Source of the DNA: Tigriopus japonicus
Lineage: Eukaryota; Arthropoda; Copepoda; Harpacticoida; Harpacticidae
DNA: 64,000 bases
Assembly: GCA_010645155.1 (NCBI GenBank)
Contig: CM021315.1
Location: forward strand, 5,334,820 to 5,398,819
Direction of reading: 5' to 3'
The translations under genes were made by a program, and so were the position numbers. Shown here one piece after another: positions 22,622 to 37,600 of this stretch. The stretch's first letter is position 1; the number at the start of each line of letters is the position of its first letter. The notes under the pieces are model-generated. The model did not search any database, had not been told where the DNA came from, and worked only from the letters and a program-made list of their open reading frames with translations.

Positions 22622-25600
22622 ATGAAGGGCTTAAAAGTGTGCGCCCTAATTTCTGGGGGCAAAGATTCATGTTTTAGCATGATGGAATGTGTGATGGCTG
22701 GCCATGAAATCGTGGCCTTGGCCAACCTCAAGCCTCAAGATCAAGGTGATGATAAAAATCTGCGATTGTCTTGGGTAATGATGTATTTCAAACCAGCAGT
22801 GCTGCCAGTTTTGACTCAGAAGTTTATTGCTGTTAAAAAGGGCGGGTTGTTTTGAACCATTTGAAAAGACCTAAAGAGGGACCAATTTGGCAAAACTCGA
22901 ACTAGTTCGATTTCGAGTTCCATCGATAGTTATAAAAATGGATTTCGAATTGGCAGTGCTGCCAAATTTTGTGGTAGATAAGGGCCTCTTGAAACGTTTA
23001 GTTGTGGTCAGGTTTTTGACCCTAGAAACCAAAATGGCAAAACTCTGCCAAAAAATCCAACTCGGAACACATCAGTAGTCTTGGGTAAATGACGTGTTCA
23101 AGAGAGTCAAAGTGTCTTTTGACTGGAACCTATTGTCCTTAATCTTTCTTCTTGCCTAGAACGCACAAGACCTTTTCTGGCGAGGTGTACGGTAGTTGAG
23201 ACGGCGTTTAAGGAATCTTAATACAAACCTAAGGGTGACAAGATCCTAAAGATAACTTTAACTCATGCATTACACCGTCGATATCCTTTACAGTTTTTCA
23301 AAAATGAACCCTTTTTTGGAGATTATTACCATTTCAAAGAAGAATAAGAGGTCGAAAATTGTATCTGCTTTCTTAGAAATAAAAGCTTTCTTTTAAACCT
23401 TGTGAAGTTTCATTGATGAGTTTAATCAAGGATCACTAAAGACCTGGATGCCTCGGCTCCTGGAAAAGACCATTTTTCGAATTCTGGGTCAGAGAAAAAT
23501 CAAATCTAACCACTTGTCAGATTGGTTATTCAAAGCTCACATGCTTAATTTCAACTTAATCGACTGAAATATATGGCAATGAGACTCATTCAAAGCATAG
23601 AGCAATGCACGCCCTTCCAAGTGCACCCGAAACGTTGTTTCTCATGAACGGAGACGTGGAACATACTGAATTTCAGCAATCGACATCCTTAAATGCTCAT
23701 CCTTATTATTAATCTTATCAAAACAATTTTTTCAACTTGAATGGAATTCGATTTATAAAAAACCCACAGCTGAACCTCGGAGCACAGGCTTCCATGTCAT
23801 ACGATTTCCTTGGTTTAATGGTTAGACAAAAGTTTTAGATCCCAAATTCTCTCAACCTTTCAAATTGTTAATTGTGTAACTACCCTTTGCCTTGGGGACC
23901 TTAGATTTTCCCTTTTCGAAAAATCCTTTTTGAAGTTTTGCCTCCCGATTTGTACGTTTTAGAAAATCACTTTCATCTTGTCATTCTGTTTGGTGATACA
24001 GTGAGGGATGTGTAACATTGAGAGTAAGCAAAGTTCTATTTCAAAATTAAGAAGGCTGATGATAACTAAGCCTTTAGAACGTTTTTGACCTTTAGTCGTG
24101 TTGGTGTTGTTCCATTTTTTCTTCTCCACCAAGTTATTCCTAAAAGCTTTTCAGAGTACGTATTTACCACTTATAAATATATGTGGCTAAATATATTTAG
24201 AAGCAAAATTGTTTAGACTTTTGCCAACAGTTCCGAGGAAAAAAAACACTTTTACTCAACAACAATCCATTCCATACCCGAAATAGAAGTGCTCCCTTCT
24301 TAAATAATTAAACTTCACTCATTTACGAAAAACTCCGTTCCAACAAACGAAAATCTTCCAGTTGCGGAATTGGATAGCCATATGTTTCAATCCGTGGGAT
24401 CCGAGGCCATCGATTTATACGCCGGAGCCATGGATCTGCCCTTATTCCGCACTGAAATCCGAGGTCAATCCATTCAAACCTCATTGGATTACACGCCCAA
24501 TGAAGATGAGAACGATGAGGTCGAGGATTTATATCGACTTTTGGCCAAGGTCCAGAGCTCCGTTCAAATTGATGCGGTTTGTTCCGGAGCGATTTTGTCT
24601 GATTATCAAAGAGTCCGAGTTGAGAATGTGTATGGGATATAATTTACAATGGTTGCGTTGGAAATGAAATGAAATTTGTTTCCATGATTTTAGGTGTTCT
24701 CGGTTGAATTTAGTGTCATTGGGATATTTGTGGCGCCGAGATCAGTCTGAGCTCCTTCAGGAAATGATCTCGTTTCAAATGAATTGTGTCGTGATCAAAG
24801 TGGCAACTTTAGGCTTGGATCAACGTCATTTGGGACAAACTCTAGCCCAACTTCAGGATCATTTAATGGACATGGTAATATTGACATTTGTGATTTGAAA
24901 GAAGTTTGAAACTCCTTTAAGCTGTAGTAGTATGATAAGTTTTGATGACTAAATACCTCGTTTTGGGAGGTCATTTAAAATACAAGTGACCTCCCAAAAC
25001 AAGGTTGAATATTGCTTTAACTCGGGGTTGGTCAATGGTCAAGGTGTTGAGTTTCTCGAATTTACGGCATTTTCACAAGGTTGCAACTTCAGAGGTTTTG
25101 AAGAATTTTGGAATTAAGTTATACGACAGTTTTGATCTCAGCCAAATACAACAGCTTCCAATGAGACTCTAACATTTAAACTGAGAAAAAATCATAAGAA
25201 AGGAACTGAAAAAAATGATAAAGGAACGAAATAACAATTTTGATATCAATTAACGGGTATAAAGATATCCCCGAATTAGAAACCTATAAAATCATAGTTG
25301 TTGAGACATCAAGATTATCAGTTCGAAATAATATGAAAAACGATTAGTTCAAACGGGATAATTTTCAGAAATGATAACCCCCTGACCAACCCTGCTTACG
25401 TTTTTGCAAAAGGAATCTTACGTAAACCCCACCAACGACATGTTCTATTTCAGAAAGCTAAATTCGGGATTAATGTTTGTGGCGAAGGTGGCGAATATGA
25501 AACTTTTACTCTTGACTGTCCACTTTTCAAGAAATCTATCAGCATGTGAGTTAACATTATTTTCGAACCAACTTCGAACCGAATCTGGAACTTGAGAATG

Positions 25601-28600
25601 TTGGCAGTGTCTGATCTCCTGCAATATTTAATGACCCAGTTGAAGATCCAGAAACTTGATCGTGACAGGTAGTATCAATGTCATTGTGAAGTTGAAAAGG
25701 AAACTACTTGATCTCGAGTGAAAGTAAAAGAACAAGAACGTTGAAGGTCAAGGGATTCTCAACAATTGAATTCAAGGAATCTTCTCACGATCAAAGTTCA
25801 TCCGGGCAAGAAATAGCCCAAATTGTTTTTTTTAAGTTTAGAGTAAAAGTTTGATTTGGAATTCAGCCGTTCGTGCCTCACCAGATAACAGTATAAGGTT
25901 TCAGGTTGACGTTAAGATGAAACGAACTTTTTTGGCAGAATTAGAAAGTTACTAGAGTGGTTTGCTCTGAGAGTTCTCTTTCCTTTTTTTCCAGCGATGA
26001 CAGCGAAGTCATCGTTCATTCGGCCGATGCATTTGCGCCCGTGGCCTTCTTACATCTTAAAACTTTATCCCTGAAAGAAAAGATGAAAGAGGTAAGGTTT
26101 GTCATCTGTATTGAAGCCTCAGCTCCAAAGGTCGATCAACTACCGGGTGTACGGAAACATCTCGGAATTTTTGCATAAAAACTTTAGCAAGATCTGGAGA
26201 ACCTAAAGAACTACTCAATAACTGTTTTAATAAAAATTGCTTTTATGAATCACATATTGACATAAGTTTCAAAAATATCGCCCTTTACCTCGATGCACGC
26301 CTCCGGACGCCCTCGGAAACCACGGCAGACTTGCGTAGATCCTCCTTGTTAATGTCTATCCAGGCATTGTTGACGGAGACTTTGAGGCTGTTTGTCGTGC
26401 TGTGGGCTTCTTCCAAGCCTCCTGCTTGACACGCGGCCATACATGTTAAGCAAAGGGATTCAGGTTGGGAGAACTTGGTGGCCAAAAATCCTTTGGCCAG
26501 AATCACTTGATCCTAGCTTGGAGTCTAGGTACTTCTGGATGTTGTCAGAGGTGTGGCATGGTGTTGCGTCTTCTTGGCACACCCAGTTGTCACTCCTTTC
26601 CTGCCGAGCAATGGGAACACCTTGCACTGGGTGCCTAAAAGGTTGCCATTGATCCAGATTGGAGGAAGTGCATGCCCGTCAGTAGAGACGCCGTCCAACA
26701 TCATGACCTTGGCTGGAAAATTGGACTTGGGTGTGTACCAGGTACACTGTCCCTGATGCTTGGATCAACATCTGAGGGCTTGTCAGCAAGGTGTCTGGTG
26801 TTCCTACTCTTGGTGAAAGTGTCCACGTAGAAGTTCTGCTCGTCTGAAAAGGTGACAACCTTTCCAGGATTCGACAACATCTTTTTAGCCCTTTCGAGTC
26901 TCTTCTTCCTGGTGGGTTGAGGTCAAGGTCTGGTGGCTTGGTGTCACAGCTCAAGAGACCAGTTTAGGTTCCTCCTGACTAGCTCAGACATGCTTGAGGG
27001 AGCCATGTTATGGACCTTGGGCAATTTTCTAATGCCGACCATTGGGTTCCACTACATGTTCTTCTTGACCCACTCTATCACATCCAAAGTGCGAGTTGAT
27101 TTTGGCCTACCTCCTTTGACATGTGTTGCATGAGGAGATGTTGGTAAATGACGAGTACACGCGCATTAGCATAGATGACTAGAGTGAAGGCGGGAATACA
27201 ACAACATGTTTGTCAAAGCCTCCATTGTCCTTCAGAGCTTCTTGGCGTTGTAGACGGTGCTTAAGGCAACCTGAAAGCGCTCACCGACCTCTTTGAACTT
27301 GTCGCTAGCCCCAATCCGCGTTATGATTTTAGACCGTAGCTCACTCATTTTAATCTAGAGAGAGAACAACTGGACCAATTTTGATGAACAATACCGGAAA
27401 TTAAAGCTTAGATTTACGCAATTTTGGACGGCATAGCACTTTCTTCTAACTCCATTACTTTGAAAGGAATAACCTTTTAAAAAGAATGCTAAGATGTTTC
27501 CGTACACCCGGTAGATAAAAATTAGAAACATTATTGGCTCAGTTGTTGAGTGCATTAAGGATTGGACGAGTGTAGTCAGACGAATTCAGCTGGGGATTTT
27601 GGGGCCAAAATGGTTAAGGATGGGTCAAAACCAGGCTCGGGCATTTCATAGTTTAAGTTTACTACGTGAGGGAAAAGTTCTTGTTTTGTTTGATTGTCCA
27701 AACAAAGAAAGCGAATTGGGCTCGAGAATTTTGATTAAGTTTTTAAAAGGGTTAGTCTCGACTCGGACGCATCCCTAGCCATTTTGGCCCCAGAATCGCC
27801 AGCTGAATTCGTTCGATTACACTCAGCCATACAGAGTAGGAATAACCTTGCTCGAGGAAAGTTTCATTACCTAAACTGCGTTTTTCATTTGCAAAGCACA
27901 GCTTTCAAACCTGAGCTTGAGTAGAGCTATTTATACTTTGCCCTTCTCAGCTTCAACCATTCAAACTAAACTTCAAAATGCCCTCAACAACAGACCTGTT
28001 ACGTGCCCGACAGCAATGAGACTCCTCAAGAAGCACGGAAATCATGGAGTGGGAGGCTAGAAATGAGAATTATGATTTTTTACTAGAAACAAACCATTTG
28101 CGTTCTTCTGCAAGTGAGACTTGGCTTGCATTGAGAAGAGCACGTATATCAAATTTCAGCCCAATCGAATGCCGTAGTGAAAAGTTATGTCTTCTCAAAC
28201 TTATGTACTGAAGAGAGCATAGAATGAATGAACTCGCCCTTTTGTGGAAAAACGATTACCACAAAAGGGCTTGTTTGTTTATTCTCGGTAGGATTTGCAC
28301 TGAGCTTTGAGAGAGCTTTTGACTCCGACGTTCGATTTAGCGGAAAATTGAAGTACGTAGTCTACTCGACAAAAGAAAGGTCTCATTTGTAGAAGAGCAT
28401 TATTGACTTGTTTCTACTGGAAGTCATAATTCTCAGTGCTAGCCTCCCACTCCATGATTCCAGTGCTTCTTAGACTCTTACATCTGGAAGAATTTCCACA
28501 CGACCGCATCTGTAAAAACAATATCATTAAAAAGCAGGTTGATAATTTAGCCGAAGTTTCGTCAACAAGAAAGACAATTGACTAAAAGAGTCATAAAACC

Positions 28601-31600
28601 TAGTATTGATAAAGTGCTGTAGAATTTAATGCCGAGTTTAAAAAATAAGTAATTTTTTTGAAACACAAACTTCCTTGCCATTCTCTGATGGCCAAATTTC
28701 CAGATGACCAAAAACCTCCAAGCTCCTACATGGAACATGGTTTCCAAAGTTGATCTTTCGACAAGGCAAGATCAATTGTTAGTTGGTTGTTGACAAACTT
28801 GCCTGACGAAACAAGATATTAATGAATGTCTTCTTAGGCAATAAATTATATGAAACCCTTCCTGCAATTGAGTCAAGGCTAAAGTAAAGTTTCAACTTGA
28901 GTTATTCGGAATCTTCTTCGCCACTCCGTGTCTTTTAACGGCAGACTTCTTAGGCAGTGGCGTGGTTGAAACTATGAATCGCAATTTCAGCAAATCCCAA
29001 TTTTCAAAGAGCCTCTTGATATTTTGCAATTAGATGAATAAAGTAGGGAGACCAAAGTTGAGCTTTGAATTTCTTGATCCCTGAGCTCAAGCGACAAAAA
29101 AGAAAGGAATTTGTTCGCCGTAATTTTTTTGAAACGAGCTTCAGAATAGTCTCTGCGTCGAATCTCGCAAAAGGTCCAAGTTCCATCATCTTTCCCTAAT
29201 TTCTTTCATTTGGTGTGGCAGAAAAATGCAATGCCCAATTGCCAACTTGACTCCACAATCACGGTGCAACGCACAAATGTAATCATGCCCAAGTCTCAGT
29301 TGAATGAATGAAGGCCTCAACCACCCACTTTAATCACGTTCCTTCCCATCCTTCAAGGACAACGTCATGTCTGCCACTCAGATGGAAATGCTCACAACCA
29401 ACATGGAAATCCGAGATTACCTCAGACACCCAAGGGATTTGGTTTCCGATTGCTTCTGTTCCACTGATCGTGAAAACCACCTGTCATCAAAATTGCTCGA
29501 GACCTTGGACAAATCGTCTTTCCATTTTGAATCGCCTAGCGTTAGTTTTCAACATGGTTCAACCGGATGGTTCGCTATTGGAAATTTACCGATCCAAGGC
29601 AAAGATGGCGATCAAGAGGACCCTGCTGAAGCGATGGAACAAGTTTTTCGGCAACTGAAAGGTGAGCGATGTGTTGAGAAATATTGGAATTTATCAACAC
29701 CTACTTCAAGTTCCATGGCAAACGGGGAACGAGTGCGTATTCCTTCTTCAGTTTCAAGGGGTGTTGTTGAAAGTGAGTGAGAACCCGATGCTTTTGGTTC
29801 GAATTGCTTTACGAGGTCGGGTGCAATATTTGTTCAAGACAAACATGGAACTTTTACCTTGTTTCTCTCTACATATACTTCTATCTTTCCACTTTCCCCC
29901 TTTACGCTATTCAATCGGTCGTTTGGAGTGTTGACAAACTCGAGATTTCCTCTTACGGCATCAAAATGTTCCAAATTCTCAGAAGAGAGCACTATTTTCA
30001 TTAATTTGATATCGTTGACGCAAGCTCTTCACTTTAGTCCAACCTCTATGTTTCCGCTTAATTAAAAAGAGCCTTTTTGAACGAGGAAAATCCAAAAAAG
30101 AAATCCCGACTCTCAAGTGTTGAATGTTATCTTAATCAATTCGGAAGATACGTGCTCGTATCCATGCTTCCACTTCTTTCTTTTGTGTCTCAATGGAGCT
30201 AAAAGTCGTCTCAACGAGTGCATCAGTTCTATCGATTTAACCTGTCTTCCTATAAGAGCTACCATGATCATGATACTTGCATGATATAACAATTTTAATG
30301 CTCTCGTAAGCTCCCTCGTGAAACAAAAGGGGCTTCCTCATTTGCGGGTTTAGAGAACCTTGTTTTCGGCTTGACTCGTCAAACTCATCATTCGAGTTTT
30401 AGGGGACAAAGATCCTCAGGGGTTAAGCATTAAAAGTCTTGAAATGCGTGCGTTTATGCTTGCAGAGTGCTTGGATTCTCATGGTTGGAGTTTTTCCGAT
30501 TTGGTGAGTGTCACGCTCTTGGTCTCGGATATGGCGCAATATGCGGTCATAAATCACAGTTATGTGAAAAACTTTGGCATCAATCCTCCCATCAGAGTGT
30601 GCGTTCAGACCCATCAAGACTCGGTCGTCATCTTGCATGCCCTTGGATTCCATCTGGTGAGTTTCGAATTTTCGACCCTTTCCATTTCTCGGTTCAATTT
30701 CCTATCTCGCTCAAGGCAACAAAAAGTGAGTTTGAGTTTGCTCAAGCCTTTCTTGTTGAAGACTCATTGAGCAACCCTGTCCATCCGTAAATAATAGTTG
30801 CTGAAAGTACGAATCTATAGAGCACTTCCTTCTCTAAATTCCCGCTCTTTTCATGTCATGGCAGGTTGCAAAAACATTAAAAAAAGAATCTTATTTGGTA
30901 TGTCAAAACTGAGCAATTCACTCAGGTTCTATTTGCAAAATGATAGAAATGGAAATATTCTTTTGCTTATACAGTGGTGAAACAAGGCAAAAACTCAAGG
31001 TTTGACTCGACAGACCGATGCTTTCACCAAATTTGTTCAAACCTTATTGTTTTCAAATTATATTGTCCCTTTTTAGTTTCAAGCTAAAGCGGGTAACAAT
31101 TAGGTCAATAGAGCCCTTGAACAATTAATAAAAATTGGTTGCATGATTTTGAAACATGGAACAATTGTTTTTAATTCTTCTCAAACGAGATCCAACGATG
31201 AGTTTGAAAGATTATTATAAAGTGAGAACATCAAACATTTTTTAAACGATGAGTGCATTAATTCTAGTTTTTATGAGTGTTAACGCAATGAAAATTGCCA
31301 CCTTTTTTTCTCCAGCATTGGTTTACAATGGAGTTTTTTCTTCATTATTCCTCTCGTTTAATTTATTACAGGATCTCTTTAGTTTTCCCTGAAATAATCT
31401 TAGTGCGCACTAAAATCACAGAGAAATTTTGTCCGTAACTAAGGTCAGGAGGGGAAAGAAAAAATCACATTTATGCGGTTTCTTTCACCCAATAATGGTG
31501 TTGTCGTGTTCCATTGGGACGTTAATGCCTTTGACATGGTGTGTATTATTTTCCTTTCAGAGAGAAGTCACTAACTTTGCCCAAGAGACAATAAGAAAGA

Positions 31601-34600
31601 CCATGCATGTTCAGAGCATCTCTCATTGGGCTCCAGCCAATATTGGTCCCTACAGTCAATATGTTGAGGTACGAATATGCATCAGTCCTGACCTTTCCAT
31701 GTTCAACTTGGTGGCGGGGAAAACTGGAAAACGGCTGTGTCCTGTTTGTACTGCATTTCGACCACAAAAGCGCCATCTACACGTAGTTTATTTACCGGGT
31801 GATTCGTAAGAAACGCAACAGCAACCATATTCGTAACCAAGAAGCACTGAAAACTGGAGTGGGAGGCTCTCGGTGAGAATTATGGTTTTTAGAAGAAATA
31901 ATTCAATTGCGTTCTTCTGCAAACGAGACCTGGCCTGTATTCATTAGACGACGTATTTCAATTTTCAGCTCAATCGAATGGCAGAGTGAAAAGTTATGCC
32001 TTCTCAAACTTATGGACTGAAGAGAGCATAGAATGAATGAATTTGCCCTTTTGTGGTAAAACAATTACCAGAAAAGGGCTAGTTCATTCATTCTCGGTAG
32101 GATTTGCACTGAACTTTGAGAGAGCATATCTTTTGACTCTGACGTTCGATTGAGCTGAAAATTGAAATTCGTATTCTTATCAACATAGACAAGGTCCATT
32201 TGCAGAAGAACGTACAGTAATTGCACTTTTCCTACTTGAAATCATGATTCCCCTCGTTAGCTTCCCAGTCCAGTAAAATTCAGTGCCACAAAGTAGTTTT
32301 ACTGAGTACCATCCCAAAACAAAGAACTTGTGATTGAAATCTAAGATTTAAAAGTGTTTGGAACTGGGCTGTCAAAAAACAAATTGATGGTGCAAGGAAG
32401 GGGACTGAACAAGTTTATAATTTCAAAACTGTGTTGAAATGTCAATATTGCCAAAGAATCGTTTTGAGAAGGTGCCAAGTGAACTCAAGTTTAGATCTGA
32501 TGAGAAAATGGGATAGTTACTGAATTGTATTCCTTTTTCTGTGCTATGCTTTCAATTTGGAATAGCTCGAAACAGTCTAGTAAGAATGAAGAAAATAATT
32601 TCAGGACAGAGTATTGAAAGGGTTGTGAGACAAGTTTGGTGGCTTTATTGTCCCGGGGAAAGTTTGGAATGCTCGAAACATCCGCAGTTTTCCATAACAG
32701 ACAATTTAATCCTAGAAAAGTTGCTTCGCTCGTCATTCCAACGCATTGCGTGGCACATTCTCAAATGACATTTTGGGTACATATGAATATTTTTTTCAAG
32801 TTCGCAAGTCAACCGTGCCAAACGGATTTCGAGTTAATTGAACTTACCTATATCTGTTTTGGTCTCTTCGTTATTGCCATGGTTTGTGCTAGAGAATGAG
32901 GATTTACTGAAACTCGTGATAAAAATATGGGAAACTTCTGATGTGATCATTTAGTCGTAAGTCGATGTATTTGTTGCCAATTTATTGCCAAAAGCGATAT
33001 GATGTCATGAAACTTTTCTACAATAGGTCAGCATTTTGTTCTACCCTCAATCAGACTTGAAAACATTTTTTTCTTTACCGGATAGCAGGTTAAACTTAAT
33101 GAACTACTTACCCTTTTTACACTATTATACTTACATTACTTTTGTCAAATATAATATAAAAAAGTGTTTTGACTCTATTTTCGTAAGAGCTACTTTGTCA
33201 TGCTGGAAGAGTCATGCCAAGTGAAAAAAGGGATCCTACCTAAAAAAAGGAGAGACCGTACTTACGTTGATGGGGGTTTTATGGTTCTCTTAGCTCTGTG
33301 GGGCATCTGAGGACTTCTTGATCGCCAAAGAAACATCAATGCTCAATTTCTTTCCTCTCACAAGTTCTTCGGTTAACGGCTTTGAACCAACCCAAGTAAA
33401 GGCCTCCTCGTTCTTCCGACAAACATGATAGCCCAAAGCAAATTGGTCTCAACCTTATCGGAATGGAGGTCAAGAGGTCTTGAGAGGGGGACGTACGTAC
33501 ATTTACGAGAAACCGTCTCAGTTTTGTTGGCCTTCGTGCTTTTGATTTATCGTCCAACCAAAGGCTGCCCTTGCATTCCATGCTCAAGCTTGTCTAACTC
33601 TATTGCTAGGTTGATAATGTGATTCACATTGCCGGACAAATTGGCCTGATTCCCGGTTGCATGGAATTAATCCCCGGTGGTTGTGGTCCAGAGGCAAAGC
33701 TATCCCTGAGGCACGTGCATCGCATATTAGAAGCTCATAAGCTGGGATTCTGGTCTATAGCTCAGGTAATTCAATGCTATTGCAGTACACAAGAACGTGG
33801 ATGGTGATTTTTGGTTTTGTTTGTCCCAAAAGACGGTGTTCCAATTTCAATGACCTAGGCTACTGCAACATATTTTAGAACTGTTTCGTCATGAGACGTA
33901 GTTCTCTGACTCTAAATGGTTCTGAACTTTACTTGGATTTGAGCGGAAATTGATTTTTCAGTCAACCATGAAGAGTTTCCGACCTCGAGTCTTTTGTCGT
34001 ACTTCCTTGGAATTTGAATTGACTTCCCTTGGCTTTGTGTCTTTAGTATTGCTTCAAGAATAATAAGATAAGTCCGATGGGAACTTCTTTGATGTGCAAG
34101 ATTTGGCTTTCCATCATCAAGAGATTAGAACTGGGTTTTGCTGAGGAGAAACGCTCATGTGATCACTGATCTGTTTATGAAAGCACAGTTGAGTGCCAGC
34201 AACGGGCTCGATAGTGGTAAGGTAAGGAGGAAAGCCAATTTACGTGGGGAGCTTTGGTGATCTCCATGTGACAATATTTGTCTTCCATCAGCTGTTATTA
34301 TTTAACTGAGCAAGGAATAGCATGATGACCAATCATGCCACTCTACTTTCATTTGGTCTCCATCACACTGTCAGACGTCTTACAGAAGTTTTAATGCCAC
34401 CACAAACTAACATATGACTAGACTGTATTTAGAAAGTTTAATAAAGAGAAAGATTGCTCTTGTTTTGATCGTGACTTTAGAGTTGACGGAACTCTTTTTC
34501 AAGTCTCCGTTTTCTTGAAAATAACATGCACCTAGAAACAACCGATTTACAGTTCATCATTGAATTTTTGATATGTAGAATGGTCAGACATTTTCAAAGA

Positions 34601-37600
34601 AACCACAGACAAAGGTTACTGGTACCGTCCTTCTCCTTGACCTTGGTCGTGGGAAGAGATTTCCAGACGTCAATCACTGCACTCGCCATGATAGAAAACC
34701 GCAATCTGATCCTAGACTGTGGTTTTGAAAAGAAGAATGAAGAATACAAATGATATTTATCATGCGTAAAAGGTGAATGAGACGGTTTAGTGCTTTTGCG
34801 TGGGACAACCGATGCAAGACGAGCAGAAAAAGGCCAAAAATTGAGAACAGTGTTGAGAAAAAGCCCGATGTTTTTGACAATTTTTAGTCTTTTTTCGCAG
34901 TATTGACCCATTTCTGTTTCACTTTTGAAGTGGTGGAAAAAGGTTTTGAACACTTTTTGACGGTTTAACGACAAACGGTAACACCGCCAACTTGGGATGA
35001 AAAAATAGCAACAACTATATAGCAAATAAATGGTGGGAGAGACAGAAGAGATATGTAAATAAAATGTAAGGCAAAGCTTTGTACAATGAGAGAACTACTC
35101 TGTGGATTCTCTCAAATCCATTTTAACACATTACACTTTAAGTAATAATGATGGACTGAAAGCACTCCAAATCAAAACCCTAATCAAAACTAAAAGCATC
35201 TGACCACAATTTAATTCGGAAATGATAATGTTCCTGAGGGTTTTTATTGTGCACGTCTGCTTTCGGTCTACTTTTGATATTGGGCAAAATGTTTTCAAAC
35301 AAAGACTTGAACATGGCTCTGCATTATACCAATCTGCCTACAATAACTCATGTTACTAATGATGAAGCATTGTAACACAGATTTATGAATTGTGCCATTT
35401 TTACCTTGACCGTTTTGTGTTGCCTTTTTCTGTGCCTTATTTACCTTGCACCTTTTTGTGACTTATTTACCAGGCCCCAATCTTGAAGCCAAGATACAAA
35501 CAATTCATCTATTGACAAAGACATGATACAATTCGTAATAACCTCGTTTATCAATCAAATATCTGTCAGATGGTTGACAGCCCAAGAGTCCTCAAAAACA
35601 ATGTAATTGTTTAAATGCCTTTGCAAAAACACCCAATTTGGCAAGGTTTGGATAAACAACACCGGAAAGAAATAGCACCAAGTTTTTTTCGACACACGTG
35701 ATTGGAAAGTCACGGACAATAATACATAGATATTTATTCGATTCGATTGTGAACTTTATGTAATGTTTCAATGGACTGAGCTGATCTAATGATTTGGTTG
35801 TCATGCCCACCCCCAAAGATCTCACCATCACTATCTAAGTAAGGATGGACTCGATCGGAGGACGAGGTCTCACACAAGCTTCTTTGCTTGCCCGAGGCCT
35901 GTAATCGGACTCGTTGAGTCGGGGTTCGAAGCTGAGTCATCAGCTCGATTTCTTGCTTAAGCGAAGATATGGTGGAGATTTCTTCTCGAGTGAGCTCGTT
36001 TTCATAACACGTTTTGGTCACAGCACGAAGATTCTCGACGGAACTTTTACTCAAAACGGGACTGGAACCTAGTTCCATGCCCACTGCACCTCGCTCAGCT
36101 TCGTCCGGAGTAGCCACACGACTCAAAGCAACCTTGGGAATGTCTGGTCCGCCTACTAGAGGCGGTTCTACTTCGGATATGGACTCACACACCGCATCTC
36201 GTCGCATGTTCTTGTTCCGACCCCGAACATTCATGCCGGGAACTTTCAACTTCTTGACTCGAATTCGTTCCATGATCCAATTAACGAGAAGATCCCAGCC
36301 TTGTGGTCCCTGAATGGATGATTCACTGAAGTTTAAGGTCCTTTGCCACACCCTGTACAGACGGAAGAAGGAATATAACCATAGGAGAAGAGCGAGGATG
36401 ACGAGGACGAGTTCACAGATTCCAGCCTCGAGATTGTGATAGCCTGGATGACCAGGTGGTGGATAATACGTGTTGGGATAATGTCCCACGGGAGGAACGT
36501 AAGGCCCATAGGGATCGTAATAGACAGGATGAGGAGGGAAAGCCTGCGTCAGATTGCCCACGTCCTCCATTTCCCCCATCCCTTGAGCCATCGGAGAGTG
36601 AAGGGGGTGAGGAGGTGAAGGAGGAAATGGAGGCTGAGGTTGGGGTTGATGATAACCATGATCCACAGCTGCCGTGTGGTAGTAGAACTCGTTACTGCGA
36701 TGGTTGTAGTAACGGATCTGATTTAGATAATCGCATTTACAAGGAACATAATACGGACTATTTGGATTCACATTGGTGGGATAAGGAGGAATTGGAACAT
36801 GTGGAGGAATGTGTGTGGGGGCAGAGAGTGGCTCATACACGTGACCCTGTCTCATGGTTCCGCTTGGAATACTCGCTTCAAAGCAATGTCATTTCTGCAA
36901 ACTGATATGCTCTTGGCAAAGCTGTTCCACGTGCCGTTTTATCGATTTCCAGTGTTTCATGTCAAGTGCCTTCCATCTCAGATCGGCTTCATGTGGAAGA
37001 TTTCACTCCACTAAATTGAACTCGACTCCACATGACCACTTTGAAACCACATAACATTCCAGACAACTCTTTTCACTTTCGTCTTCAACTCAGAATGACA
37101 GTACAAGAAGACATTCACACTTGGCACACTCAAAGATCAATACCGGACAAATTTGTTTATGCCAAAGACGTCGAACAGCAATCCCCAGATCCAGAGACAG
37201 AAACACTGTGAACGAGGATTACGTTGACGGCCGATCTTGATCCTTATCCTGACATCATGGACACTTGGCCTGGATTTTTCCACTTCTTTCGCACTTGTGT
37301 GCAATGGCAGGATCCGTTGCGGAACTCGTGGAACCCGCTTTATTGGACAGATCGCTTCCAAGAAAGACGGGGATGAAAAATGGGACACTGTTTGCTTTTG
37401 ACTGAGGAATTAATTATGCCCGATCAAAGCCTTCAAGGCTTACACAAGAAGCACACCTGGAAGAAAATGATAGGATAACTTGTTATTGGTTCTCAAAAGA
37501 CAAATGATTTTCTTTGACGGAATGTTACACCTCTCTTTTCCTTAGGGCTACTAATATAAAAGTGTCGTCTGTTACCATGTGACAACCGTCATCACATTGA

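Noticed and set aside
34594..35025. 143-codon minus-strand frame in DPH6 intron 9
   Set aside because: No domain, no poly(A) signal at its end and no start context; weaker than the nested membrane protein gene nearby.
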